This document shows, one piece after another, positions 1-7,050 of a DNA stretch of 12,420 nt. The DNA comes from CAYSYY01 sp964576115 [NCBI: uncultured Gemmatimonadota bacterium]. Its GTDB lineage: Bacteria > Blakebacterota > Blakebacteria > Blakebacterales. The position numbers and the translations under genes are program-made. Within the stretch, counting starts at the first letter, position 1. Every line of letters starts with the position of its first letter. Where the stretch lies: the NCBI GenBank assembly GCA_964576115.1, contig CAZNUA010000077.1, positions 1 to 12,420 on the forward strand, given 5' to 3'. Under the pieces are notes generated by a model. The model ran no database searches, was not told the origin of the DNA, and saw nothing but the letters and a program-made list of their open reading frames with translations.

Positions 1-383
1 GCCGGCGGATTCGAAGCCAGGCCGGGGATGAAGAAACCCAGATACCCCGTGAAGGCCACGGCGATGGCCGCGTTTCCGACCCAGATCGAGATCCAGTAGC
101 CCCAGGCAACGAGAAAGGCCGCCAGATCGCCGAACGCATATCGTGTGTAGGCATACGGTCCGCCTGTTCCAGGCACCATCCGGCTCAAGCGGGCAAAGGT
201 CAGCGCCAGGACGATCGCCCCGGCCGAGGTGAAGAGCCAGCCGACGATACTGATCCCGCCGATGGCGGCCAGCGAGGCCGGCAGAAGGAAGATTCCGGAA
301 CCGATCATGTTGCCGGTCACCAGCGCAGTGCTCATCCAGAAGCCCAGTTTGCGCCGCTCTGCTCCCCCTTCTGCCGAGATCAC
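1..383 (-). CDS. APC-superfamily amino acid/polyamine permease, AdiC-like (partial, N-terminal part)
   Basis: This is an inner-membrane transporter of the amino acid-polyamine-organocation superfamily, most like the AdiC-type antiporters. About 127 codons are visible before the gene leaves the left edge. Residues 24-35 read GNMIGSGIFLLP, the broken first helix whose GSG binds substrate backbone in this family. GGISIVGWLF (about 42-51), GTGGPYAYTRYAFGD (about 72-86) and a helix with WISIWVGN (about 97-104) follow the AdiC order. The start is GTG at 383. A GAGAGGAG ribosome site lies 6 nt before it, and an in-frame TGA at 396-398 rules out an earlier start. It is divergent from the methyltransferase operon, so it may import that pathway's substrate or exchange it for the product, which is inference. 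The substrate cannot be read from this fragment. Confidence 0.88.
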   Translation of the reverse strand, partial: MISAEGGAERRKLGFWMSTALVTGNMIGSGIFLLPASLAAIGGISIVGWLFTSAGAIVLALTFARLSRMVPGTGGPYAYTRYAFGDLAAFLVAWGYWISIWVGNAAIAVAFTGYLGFFIPGLASNPP

Positions 384-436
384 CGCCGACTCCTCTCACT
401 GCGTCCGACACCCGATGCACGGGCGTTCTGGAACAG

Positions 437-442
437 ATCATA
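437..442 (-). promoter_or_regulatory. Candidate -10 box for the permease
   Basis: On the minus strand this reads TATGAT, a 5/6 match to the sigma-70 -10 consensus. Transcription from it would begin near 430 and give a leader of roughly 47 nt before the GTG at 383. I see no good -35 hexamer at the right distance, so this is only a candidate. Nothing else was recognised in the 384-554 gap apart from this and a matching hexamer on the other strand. Confidence 0.25.
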
Positions 443-525
443 CCCGCCCTGCGGCCCGAACCGGAACCGGGCAATGGCATTGTCAGGGTTTGTTTCCCTC
501 CGGTACCGTGGTTTGCAGTGATGGC

Positions 526-531
526 TATGAT
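526..531 (+). promoter_or_regulatory. Candidate -10 box for the methyltransferase operon
   Basis: The plus strand reads TATGAT (5/6 match to TATAAT) 23 nt before the GTG start. Transcription would begin near 538, just upstream of the GAGGGGG ribosome site at 541-547. The -35 region is weak. A better -35-like TTGTCA at 480-485 is too far away to pair with this -10 and has only a poor partner (TACCGT, 504-509). Confidence 0.25.
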
Positions 532-554
532 CCTGGCCCTGAGGGGGTGCTGAC

Positions 555-2012
555 GTGAGACCGCTCCTGAGACTGCTGAGTGACGAACTCGTTGAGAGGA
601 TCCTCGATGAAGCCCGCGGGATACTGCAGAACCTGGGGGTGGAGATCCACAACGAGAAGGCGGTCAGTCTGCTGGGTGATCACGGCGCCGACGTGGACCG
701 GCCCAAGGGGCGGGTGAGACTGCCGGGAGATCTGGTGGATCGGGCCCTGGCCACGGTCCCGTCGGGTTTCGCGCTGTACGACAGTACGGGTGAGCAGACC
801 CATGACCTGAGCGGCAACAGGGTCTACTTCACGCCGGGATCTTCGGCGATCAATATCCTCGATCTCGAGTCCGGTGTCATGCGACGGCCGGTAACGGCCG
901 ACTACGTGCGGTATGCCCGGCTCATGGGTGGTCTGGACCATATCGCCTCGCAGAGCACGGCCTTCATTCCGACCGATGTACCCGACGAGGTGACCGATTC
1001 CTACCGGCTGTACCTGAGCCTGATGTTCTGTTCCAAACCGGTGGTGACCGGGGCCTTTACGATCGAGTCGTTCGAACTGATGAAGAACCTGCAGGTGGCG
1101 GTGCGGGGATCGATGGAGGCTCTGCAGGACAAACCGCTGACGATCTTCTCGATCTGCCCCACCGCGCCGCTCAAATGGAGCGAAGTCACTTCGCAGAATC
1201 TGCTCGATTGCGCCGAATACTCCATCCCGGTGGAATATGTCTCCATGCCCCTGGCCGGCTTCATGTCGCCGGTGACCCTGGTGGGCACGCTCATCCAGCA
1301 TACAGCCGAAACCCTGAGCGGGGTGGTTCTGACCCAGCTGAAAAAGCCCGGGGCGCCGGCTCTGTGGGGAGGCTCGCCGGCGGCCTTCGATATCAGGTAC
1401 GAAACCACCCCCATGGGAGCGGCCGAAACCATCATGATCGATTGTGCGGCTGCCGAGATCGGGAAGCATCTTGGTCTGCCGACCCAGGCCTACAGCGCGC
1501 TGAGCGACGCCAAACTCCTCGATGCCCAGGCCGGGCTGGAGACCGCGATGGGAGCCGCCCTTTCGGTTCTGGCCGGTATCAACAGCGTCTCGGGACCGGG
1601 AATGCTCGATTTCGAGAGCTGTCAGAGCCTCGAGAAGCTGGTGCTCGACAACGAGATCTGCGGTCTGGCTCTGCGTCTGGTCGAGGGGATCGAGCCGAAG
1701 GACGATTTTCCGGCCGGAGAGCTATTCAACGAGCTTCTCGAAACCGGACATCTGCTCATCGCCGGGCACACCCTCACCCATCTGAAAGGTGAACACTACC
1801 TTCCCTCGACGGTGATCGACCGGGCCAACCGGTCCCGCTGGCAGGAGGAGGGCAGCCTGACCCTGGGCGAGCGGGCGCGGCTCGAGGTCGACAGACTGGT
1901 CGGGGAGTGGCAACCGGTCGGGCTCGATCCGGCGGTGCTGACCGAGCTGACCGATCTCATGGAAACCGAAGCCCGCCGGTACGGTTTGGATCGACTCCCG
2001 GACAGGGAATGA
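555..2012 (+). CDS. Non-pyrrolysine MttB-family corrinoid-dependent methyltransferase
   Basis: This is a 485-residue cytoplasmic member of the MttB superfamily (COG5598), TIM-barrel enzymes that move a methyl group from a quaternary or tertiary amine to Co(I) of a partner corrinoid protein. Length and segments fit the family: an N-terminal LVERILDEARGILQNLGVE stretch (about 12-30), a core with SDAKLLDAQAG (about 317-327), and SGPGMLDFESCQSLEKLVLD (about 346-365). The archaeal trimethylamine enzyme needs an in-frame amber codon for pyrrolysine. This frame has none and stops at TGA, so it belongs with the non-Pyl homologues, characterised members of which act on compounds such as glycine betaine, proline betaine or carnitine. 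The start is GTG with GAGGGGG 7 nt upstream and an in-frame TGA at 540-542. The corrinoid protein gene follows after 38 nt. The substrate is not predictable by eye. Confidence 0.93.
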   Translation: MRPLLRLLSDELVERILDEARGILQNLGVEIHNEKAVSLLGDHGADVDRPKGRVRLPGDLVDRALATVPSGFALYDSTGEQTHDLSGNRVYFTPGSSAINILDLESGVMRRPVTADYVRYARLMGGLDHIASQSTAFIPTDVPDEVTDSYRLYLSLMFCSKPVVTGAFTIESFELMKNLQVAVRGSMEALQDKPLTIFSICPTAPLKWSEVTSQNLLDCAEYSIPVEYVSMPLAGFMSPVTLVGTLIQHTAETLSGVVLTQLKKPGAPALWGGSPAAFDIRYETTPMGAAETIMIDCAAAEIGKHLGLPTQAYSALSDAKLLDAQAGLETAMGAALSVLAGINSVSGPGMLDFESCQSLEKLVLDNEICGLALRLVEGIEPKDDFPAGELFNELLETGHLLIAGHTLTHLKGEHYLPSTVIDRANRSRWQEEGSLTLGERARLEVDRLVGEWQPVGLDPAVLTELTDLMETEARRYGLDRLPDRE

Positions 2013-2050
2013 GCTGATCCGAACACACACAGGCAGTAACGGAGGCGGAT

Positions 2051-2683
2051 ATGGAGATCCTGCAGGCGATCGCGAAAGCCCTGGAGAAAGGCGATCAGAA
2101 AGACGTGGCCCGGCTGACAACACAGGCCATCGAGCAGGAGAATCCGCCCCAGACGATCCTCGACGACGGTCTGATCGCCGGCATGGATGTCGTGGGCGAA
2201 CAATTCAGGGCCCACGAGATCTTCCTGCCCCAGGTTCTCCTGGCCGCCCAGGCGATGTACGCCGGTCTCGACCTGCTCGAGCCCCTGCTGCTCTCCGAGG
2301 GCATTGCCTCCCGCGGCAAGGTCGTCATCGGCACCGTCGAGGGCGATCTGCACGACATCGGCAAGAACCTGGTCGGAATCATGCTGCGCGGAGCCGGATT
2401 CGAGGTCATTGATCTGGGCAGCGATGTCTCACCGGAACGCTTCGTGGCGGCCGCCGGTGAATCGGGAGCGCCGGTGATCGGCATGTCGGCCCTGCTCACC
2501 ACGACCATGCCGGTCATGGGCCGGACGGTCGAACGTATAGAAAAGGAAGGCTTAACGGGGCAGGTACAGGCCATCGTCGGGGGCGCGCCGCTCTCCCGGG
2601 ATTTCGCCGAGCGGATCGGGGCGGCCGGCTACGGCTACGATGGTCTGAGCGCCGTCGATCTGGTCAAGAAACTGATTTCCTGA
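2051..2683 (+). CDS. Corrinoid (B12-binding) methyl-carrier protein, MttC/MtbC type
   Basis: A 210-residue cytoplasmic protein that accepts the methyl group from the upstream MttB-like enzyme on bound cobalamin and passes it to a second methyltransferase. Residues 1 to about 85 form the helical cap (B12-binding-2), and about 88-210 the Rossmann-like B12 domain. The base-off, His-on motif is clear: D99-L-H101-D-I-G104, with H101 the lower cobalt ligand. It is followed by the SxL motif at S146-A-L148 and the GG turn at 177-178, in the order found in methionine synthase and MttC/MtbC proteins. The ATG has a GGAGG site 5 nt upstream. It is cotranscribed with the MttB homologue. The acceptor enzyme (MtgA or MtbA type) and the RamA-like activator are absent here, so they must be encoded elsewhere. 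Confidence 0.95.
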   Translation: MEILQAIAKALEKGDQKDVARLTTQAIEQENPPQTILDDGLIAGMDVVGEQFRAHEIFLPQVLLAAQAMYAGLDLLEPLLLSEGIASRGKVVIGTVEGDLHDIGKNLVGIMLRGAGFEVIDLGSDVSPERFVAAAGESGAPVIGMSALLTTTMPVMGRTVERIEKEGLTGQVQAIVGGAPLSRDFAERIGAAGYGYDGLSAVDLVKKLIS

Positions 2684-2740
2684 GATCACCCGTTCCGAGC
2701 GACACCCTTCATCGGCCCGGAGTATTCAACGCCAGCGGAC

Positions 2741-4411
2741 CTAGCCTCCCAGGATCCAGTAGAAGAGGGCGATCAGCAGGCCCACCCCGGCCCAGCCGGC
2801 GAAGAAACCGATCAGTCCGACCGCGGTCGGTTTCGGGAACTCGAAGTCGGGGTGGTCGAACCAGACCCGGCGCGGAGCCGGCTCGACTCCCGGGGGCAGG
2901 GTGAAGGGTTCGGTCTCCGGCTCGTCGGGTCCGATCGGCGTGCGCAGGCAGGTATAGAAAGAATCGAGTTGCTCCCTGGCTACCGGGCGGGTGATGAGGC
3001 TGACGAGGATCATGACCACCAGACCGACACTCAGATAGGCGACCATCTGCCAGGGCAGGCTGACGGTCTCGCCGGCGAGCATGAAAGAGGGCAGGGTTCC
3101 GGGCAGGGTGTCGGTCCAGAGCCAGACCGCGAAGCTAGCCAGGGTGGCGGACCAGGCCGCGACCGGGGTGGCCCGCCGCCAGAAGAGCCCGACCCAGAAG
3201 GGGATGCCCATCATGGCCGCCACCTTCCAGAAAATCTCCAGCCCGGTGACCACCGATTCCAGGGTGAAGGCGAAGAAGATCCCGCAGGCCACCACCACCA
3301 GCGAGGTGACCCGGCCGACCCGCATGTAGTGCCGGTCGCTGCGGCCCCGGACCAGGTGGGGGCGGTAGATGTTCTGGGTAAAAAGGGCCGAGGAACTGAC
3401 CATGAAGGCATCGCACGAACTCATCACCGCGGCCAGCATCGAGGCGATGAACAGGCCCACCAGGCCCGGGGCGATGACGGGCAGCAGGCGCTGGGCCATC
3501 AGGCCGTAGACGTGGTCGATGTCCACCGTCTGACCGAGGTAGAGGCCGATGGCGCACAGCCCGGTCAGGGTCCAGGCGATGGTGCAGATCCGCTTGATGA
3601 AGATCCCCACCATCAGGCCCACCCGGCCCTCCATCTCGGTCTTACCCGCCGCGGCCATGCCCATGTTGTGGGGTTGGGTCACCCACCCGACCAGAGCATT
3701 GAAGGCGATCACCGCGATGTAGAAGGTCGTGATCCCCGCCGGGGCCACGATCTTGAACAGGTCGGGGTTCTGCACCGTCGCCTTCAGACCCGCCAGACCC
3801 CCCACCGCCGACAGGGCGAAGGGCAGGATCAGGAAGGAGAGCACAATGGTGAGCAGGCCCTGCACGAAGTCGGTCATGATGGCGGCGTTCAGACCGCCGG
3901 CGATGCCGTAGACGACGAAGATGATGGTCATGCCGGCGATCGCCAGCCCGGGATCGATGCTGCCCCCCGAGACGGCGGTGATCATGGCGCTCGAGCCCTT
4001 GAGCATGACCCCGATGTTGACCGTCAATTGCAGCATGCCGATGGCGGCAAAGAGAGCCGCCACGCTCGAACCGTAGCGGGCCTGATAGTAATCGCCGGTG
4101 GTGATGCAGCGCATGCGCCGGAACACCGGTGCGATGAGCCAGAAGAAGGGAGTCACCGGGAGCCAGAGCCACTGGTACCAGATCCCCGAAGCGCCGTCGG
4201 TGTAGGTCTTGGCCGAGACGCTCACCGCCTGGTCGGAGTGGGTCCCGGTCCCGAAGGTGAAGAACATCATCAGCAGCTTGCCGTACTTGCGGTCGCTGAT
4301 GAAATAGCTGGACATGCTCTTCACCCGCCGCACCGCCCAGATCCCCACCACGGCGATACCGGCCAGGTAGACCACGATCACCAGCCAGTCGATCCAGTTG
4401 ACTCCCAGCAC
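2741..4411 (-). CDS. Sodium:solute symporter (SSS family)
   Basis: A 556-residue polytopic inner-membrane protein that drives solute uptake with the sodium gradient. The hydrophobic profile suggests about 13-14 helices, beginning at residues 7-26 and ending at about 530-553, with a hydrophilic loop before the last one (about 475-528). The family's eighth-helix signature is intact, GLVGLFIASMLAAVMSSCDA at about 317-335. The serine pair S331-S332 matches the position that ligates sodium at the Na2 site in vSGLT-type structures. The start is GTG at 4411 with a purine-rich GGGGAAGGG upstream. It begins 24 nt after the stop of the GH172-type lipoprotein, so it probably imports the sugar that enzyme releases. 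SSS members also move amino acids, osmolytes and acids, so the sugar assignment is inference from the neighbour. Confidence 0.92.
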   Translation of the reverse strand: MLGVNWIDWLVIVVYLAGIAVVGIWAVRRVKSMSSYFISDRKYGKLLMMFFTFGTGTHSDQAVSVSAKTYTDGASGIWYQWLWLPVTPFFWLIAPVFRRMRCITTGDYYQARYGSSVAALFAAIGMLQLTVNIGVMLKGSSAMITAVSGGSIDPGLAIAGMTIIFVVYGIAGGLNAAIMTDFVQGLLTIVLSFLILPFALSAVGGLAGLKATVQNPDLFKIVAPAGITTFYIAVIAFNALVGWVTQPHNMGMAAAGKTEMEGRVGLMVGIFIKRICTIAWTLTGLCAIGLYLGQTVDIDHVYGLMAQRLLPVIAPGLVGLFIASMLAAVMSSCDAFMVSSSALFTQNIYRPHLVRGRSDRHYMRVGRVTSLVVVACGIFFAFTLESVVTGLEIFWKVAAMMGIPFWVGLFWRRATPVAAWSATLASFAVWLWTDTLPGTLPSFMLAGETVSLPWQMVAYLSVGLVVMILVSLITRPVAREQLDSFYTCLRTPIGPDEPETEPFTLPPGVEPAPRRVWFDHPDFEFPKPTAVGLIGFFAGWAGVGLLIALFYWILGG

Positions 4412-4435
4412 GCGGCGACCCTTCCCCTGCTGGTG

Positions 4436-5596
4436 CTACTTCACAATCGCCAGCTCATCCCGGCCGGGTAGGGCGGGGAAGGGGGCGTGCGGTTCGGCCT
4501 GGTACCAGAAGGCCACCGAAGATATGTCGTCCTGCAGGGGCAGGTAGCGCCCCTCGCTCTGCCAGCCCAGGGCCTGGATCGTCACCCGCAGGTCGCGGGC
4601 GAACCGGATCGGGTCCATGATATGCCAGCGGTAGAGCCCGAACCGGCGCGGTGTCTGCCGTTCGGCGTCGGCCCGGATGACCTGGGGCATGCCGGCGTAG
4701 GGGGTCGAGAAGACCATGTAGTCACCGGTGGCGGGGTTGGAGAAACCGTACGAACCGCAGAAGTAATCCTCGGTCCCCGTGCCGCAGATGGTGGGGAACT
4801 CATCGTCGCCGTCCATGAAGAACTTGATCTCGCCCTCGCCCCACCAGCCCGGGCTGTTGGCCCCCCAGCACATGTAGGTGCCCACGTACTGTCCCTGCCC
4901 GCGCACTCCCTCCAGGATGGTGTAGTCCTGCCTGTCGGGCAGGGGGTTGGAGCGGCGGAACTGGGCGTGCAGGTAGCCGGCGTCGGCGGGGATGCGCGTC
5001 AGGGTGTAATCGATCTGGTAGTAGAGGATCATGTCCTGCTCGGCGATGTTCTCCATGGTGATGCGGCAGGAGCGCCGGAAGGGCATCGACCAGTAGCAGT
5101 TGAAGCCGCTACCCGGGTTGACGCAGACGGCATGCGAGGTCACGTGGGCGAAACTGCCCCAGCCGTTGGCGAAGAAGTCGCCCACCGGGACCTCGATCGA
5201 AGGTTCGCTTTCCCCGTCCCAGTAGAAGCGTAGGATCGAAAAGCGCCAGTTCCCGGTCGGGGTCATCCAGATGTGCTGGATCGCTCCGGGCCCGTCGATC
5301 GCGGCCAGTTCGAAAGTCGTCCCGGCGGTGATGCGCACCGAGGGGGAGACCTTCCACCCCTGACCGAGTTCGCGGGCGGCCCGGGCTCCGGTGCCCTCGG
5401 TGGCCATCCCGCCCCGGCCCTTCTCGCCGGTGAAGTTCTCGGGACTGATCGAGCGGGTCTGCGCCGAACTGAGCAGGGGCAGGGTGGAGAGGCCCATTTC
5501 GAGCCCCTCGAAGTTCTCGCGTTCGGCACAGGCGGCCAGCGCCGCGACGCAGAGTCCGAGCAGGGCCAGGTTCCCGGCCGCTTTCAGCATCATCAT
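4436..5596 (-). CDS. DUF2961 / GH172-type glycoside hydrolase lipoprotein
   Basis: A 386-residue exported lipoprotein of the DUF2961 family, now glycoside hydrolase family GH172, whose characterised members act on alpha-D-fructofuranosidic and alpha-D-arabinofuranosidic substrates. A charged start, a hydrophobic core and the lipobox L20-A-A-C23 place it in the envelope. The family core is plain: IDGPGAIQHIWMTPT (100-114), a WDGE jelly-roll strand (126-129) and PVGDFFANGWG (137-147). The most conserved block follows: GEGEIKFFMDGD (253-264), then GTGTEDYF (272-279). Its glutamates E254, E256 and E276 include the likely catalytic pair. The frame is open far upstream, but I chose ATG 5596: it follows AAGGAGAAGGAG and directly precedes the signal peptide. 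It shares a promoter repeat with the lipoprotein at 8342-10723 and an operon with the symporter. The exact glycosidic substrate is unknown. Confidence 0.9.
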   Translation of the reverse strand: MMMLKAAGNLALLGLCVAALAACAERENFEGLEMGLSTLPLLSSAQTRSISPENFTGEKGRGGMATEGTGARAARELGQGWKVSPSVRITAGTTFELAAIDGPGAIQHIWMTPTGNWRFSILRFYWDGESEPSIEVPVGDFFANGWGSFAHVTSHAVCVNPGSGFNCYWSMPFRRSCRITMENIAEQDMILYYQIDYTLTRIPADAGYLHAQFRRSNPLPDRQDYTILEGVRGQGQYVGTYMCWGANSPGWWGEGEIKFFMDGDDEFPTICGTGTEDYFCGSYGFSNPATGDYMVFSTPYAGMPQVIRADAERQTPRRFGLYRWHIMDPIRFARDLRVTIQALGWQSEGRYLPLQDDISSVAFWYQAEPHAPFPALPGRDELAIVK

Positions 5597-5694
5597 GGCT
5601 CCTTCTCCTTTCGCTCGCTTTCCGTGAGACCGGTCCGTAAAGCGGATTCCCGTACCTCCAGTGCTCCCGCCGGGCCCGGGGCTGTAGTCGTCAT
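5593..5694 (-). CDS. Possible 33-codon leader ORF overlapping the GH172 lipoprotein start
   Basis: A short frame reads MTTTAPGPAGALEV at its start and ends ESERKEKEP. Its TGA (5595-5593) overlaps the lipoprotein ATG (5596-5594) in an ATGA arrangement, the classic geometry for translational coupling. Its ATG lies inside the 83-bp repeat, at the same offset as the start codon of the lipoprotein at 8342-10723 in the other copy. That alignment hints that the ATG is used. Against it, the ribosome site is weak (GGACGGGCG), the peptide resembles nothing I know, and chance open frames are common at this GC content. It may be a regulatory leader, or simply 5' UTR. Confidence 0.3.
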   Translation of the reverse strand: MTTTAPGPAGALEVRESALRTGLTESERKEKEP

Positions 5695-5770
5695 CGCCCG
5701 TCCGGTTATCGGTCGTGATCGATGAAGAGTAGCACGAGAGCAGAAAAGGATTCCATGCCCAATCAGGCCC
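5688..5770 (-). repeat. Regulatory repeat, copy A (upstream of the GH172 lipoprotein)
   Basis: This 83-bp stretch aligns without gaps to 10717-10799, with 66 identical positions by hand count. It runs from an ATG (5694-5692) back through the predicted promoter. Six of the 17 differences fall in one 10-bp block, which lies between the two conserved promoter blocks. Both copies sit upstream of exported lipoprotein genes, in the same orientation. Confidence 0.8.
5726..5755 (-). promoter_or_regulatory. Predicted promoter of the GH172 lipoprotein-symporter operon
   Basis: On the minus strand TGGAAT(CC) at 5755-5750 is separated by 18 nt from TACTCT at 5731-5726, which is preceded by TGC as in an extended -10. 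The same hexamers and spacing recur at 10784-10755 upstream of the other lipoprotein gene, while the spacer sequence differs. A GGAAT-type -35 resembles those recognised by ECF sigma factors, and a weak sigma-70 reading is also possible. Transcription would start near 5719, giving a leader of about 120 nt. Confidence 0.55.
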
Positions 5771-5810
5771 CTGCCCGGGTGAAGAATGAGCATGAACCGG
5801 TGGGCCGGAT

Positions 5811-6947
5811 TCAGGCGAGATCGAACAGATCCTGACAGCCGATGAACCGGACCACCCGCCCGCCGATGCGGCTCTGCCAGGCTGTCTCGACGGCAGGTGA
5901 GACGACATGGTCGGTGCCCTGCGGATAGGCGCTCCGGAACACCTTCAGGGCACCGACCTCGAAAGCGTCGGGATTGATCTTGCACTCAAAGGTGTCCACC
6001 CCCTCCCGGCCGGGCACGACGAAATCGATCTCCCGTCCCGACTTGTCGCGCCAGTAGTGAATCGACCGGGCGGGCAGGGCCGCCCTGAGGGTATCCAGCA
6101 CCAGGTGCTCCCAGAGCGTTCCCAGATCCTCCCGGCGAAGCTCACGCCACCCCCGGGCGAAGCGGACGAAGCCGGTGTCGAAGGCGTAGACCTTCGGCTG
6201 TTTGACCAGCTCGCGGCGACCGCCGCCGTGAAAAGGTGACAGCGGTTGCAGGGCCAGGGCCACGGTCATCGCTTCGAGGTGCGCCTTGACCGTCGGACGG
6301 CTCAGACCGACTTCCCGGGAGAGGGCGGAATACTCCACCTGGCCGCCGCTCTGCCGCAGCATCAATCGCAGCAGATCGAGAAAGCCGGTCCGCTCGCGGA
6401 TTCCGAAGAGTTCCTGGATATCCCGCGCATAAAAGCTCTCGAGCCATTCGGCATAGGCTTCCTCGGGGATCTGCCCGGAGAGGAGGTGTTCCGGGAGTCC
6501 CCCCCGATGGAGTCTCGTGGTCAGGTCCGGCGGGCCGAAACCGCTCCGGCTCTCGGACCAGAGAACGGGGGAGAGCCGGACGACGGTTTTCCGGCCGGTC
6601 AGGGTGTCACGGAATTTCCGGGTGGCGGCGAGGGTCGAGGATCCGGTCGCCAGGACGCGGAGGGTGGGAAAGGTGTCGGCGGCGATCTTCAGCAGCCGGG
6701 AGGGATCCGGGAGGCGGTGGATCTCGTCGAAGACGACCGTCGCACCGGCCGGGAGGCCGCGCAGGAAGAGTTCCGGATCGTCCAGCCGGCGGGCATCGGA
6801 AGGCAGATCACAGTTCAGATAGACGGTATCCGGCAGCATGTGGGCCAGGGTGGTCTTGCCCACCCGGCGCACCCCGGCCAGCCAGACGATCGGCCGGTGG
6901 GTCCAGGCCTGGCGGATACGTTCGATCCAGAATGGGCGTACAATCAT
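5811..6947 (-). CDS. COG1373-type AAA ATPase with DUF4143-like C-terminus (ATPase 1)
   Basis: A 378-residue predicted cytoplasmic ATPase. The Walker A loop is G25-VRRV-G30-K31-T32, Walker B is VVFDEIH at 71-77 (D74, E75), and a sensor-1-like TGSS sits at 101-104. A winged-helix-like stretch lies at about 206-227 (YSALSREVGLSRPTVKAHLE). The C-terminal part has the DUF4143 pattern: KVYAFDTGF (252-260), HYWRDKSGREIDFV (297-310) and E321-C-K323. The D308 and ExK spacing recalls the PD-(D/E)xK nuclease fold, but activity is unproven for the family. ATG 6947 is the first possible start, since an in-frame TAG lies two codons upstream. There is no ribosome site, and a long palindrome runs up to within a few bases of the start. 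The family's biological role is not established and the neighbours do not reveal it. Confidence 0.9.
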   Translation of the reverse strand: MIVRPFWIERIRQAWTHRPIVWLAGVRRVGKTTLAHMLPDTVYLNCDLPSDARRLDDPELFLRGLPAGATVVFDEIHRLPDPSRLLKIAADTFPTLRVLATGSSTLAATRKFRDTLTGRKTVVRLSPVLWSESRSGFGPPDLTTRLHRGGLPEHLLSGQIPEEAYAEWLESFYARDIQELFGIRERTGFLDLLRLMLRQSGGQVEYSALSREVGLSRPTVKAHLEAMTVALALQPLSPFHGGGRRELVKQPKVYAFDTGFVRFARGWRELRREDLGTLWEHLVLDTLRAALPARSIHYWRDKSGREIDFVVPGREGVDTFECKINPDAFEVGALKVFRSAYPQGTDHVVSPAVETAWQSRIGGRVVRFIGCQDLFDLA

Positions 6948-6951
6948 AAAC

Positions 6952-6987
6952 TATACTTAACAAATAGACGTCTATTTGTAAAGCATA
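6952..6987. repeat. 36-bp imperfect palindrome before ATPase 1
   Basis: The core ACAAATAGACGTCTATTTGT at 6960-6979 is a perfect 20-bp palindrome. It extends to 36 bp with mismatched pairs only at 6959/6980 and 6955/6984. It is AT-rich in a GC-rich locus. It lies between a strong extended -10 box and the start codon, so it could be a dimeric repressor's operator or an mRNA hairpin that occupies nearly the whole leader. Confidence 0.85.
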
Positions 6988-6992
6988 TTGTA

Positions 6993-7001
6993 TTTATAGC
7001 A
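6993..7001 (-). promoter_or_regulatory. Extended -10 promoter of ATPase 1
   Basis: The minus strand reads TGCTATAAA, an extended -10 (TGn plus TATAAA, 5/6 match to consensus). The hexamer 17 nt upstream is a poor -35, as extended -10 promoters tolerate. Transcription would start near 6986, at the edge of the palindrome, giving a leader of about 40 nt made almost wholly of the inverted repeat. Confidence 0.5.
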
Positions 7002-7050
7002 CTGAGGCGGTATCTGTCGCATGAACCTGTCCGGGTATCCAGAGGTTGAA

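Noticed and set aside
555-2012. Pyrrolysine-containing MttB
   Set aside because: No in-frame TAG interrupts the 485-codon frame and the stop is TGA, so no pyrrolysine decoding is needed.
2684-2740. Bidirectional terminator between the convergent operons
   Set aside because: I see no stable stem followed by a T-run on either strand.
2852-4471. 539-codon open frame on the plus strand opposite the symporter
   Set aside because: Its composition is dominated by G, D, H, R and Q with no recognisable motif. The opposite strand encodes a clear SSS transporter.
5726-5755. Sigma-54 (-24/-12) promoter in the shared repeat
   Set aside because: The GG and GC dinucleotides are not 10 nt apart in either copy. 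The conserved blocks and 18-nt spacer fit a -35/-10 type promoter better.
5597-5908. N-terminal extension of the GH172 lipoprotein frame to 5908
   Set aside because: The extra 104 codons cross the promoter repeat and the end of ATPase 1. The ribosome site and signal peptide sit at 5596.
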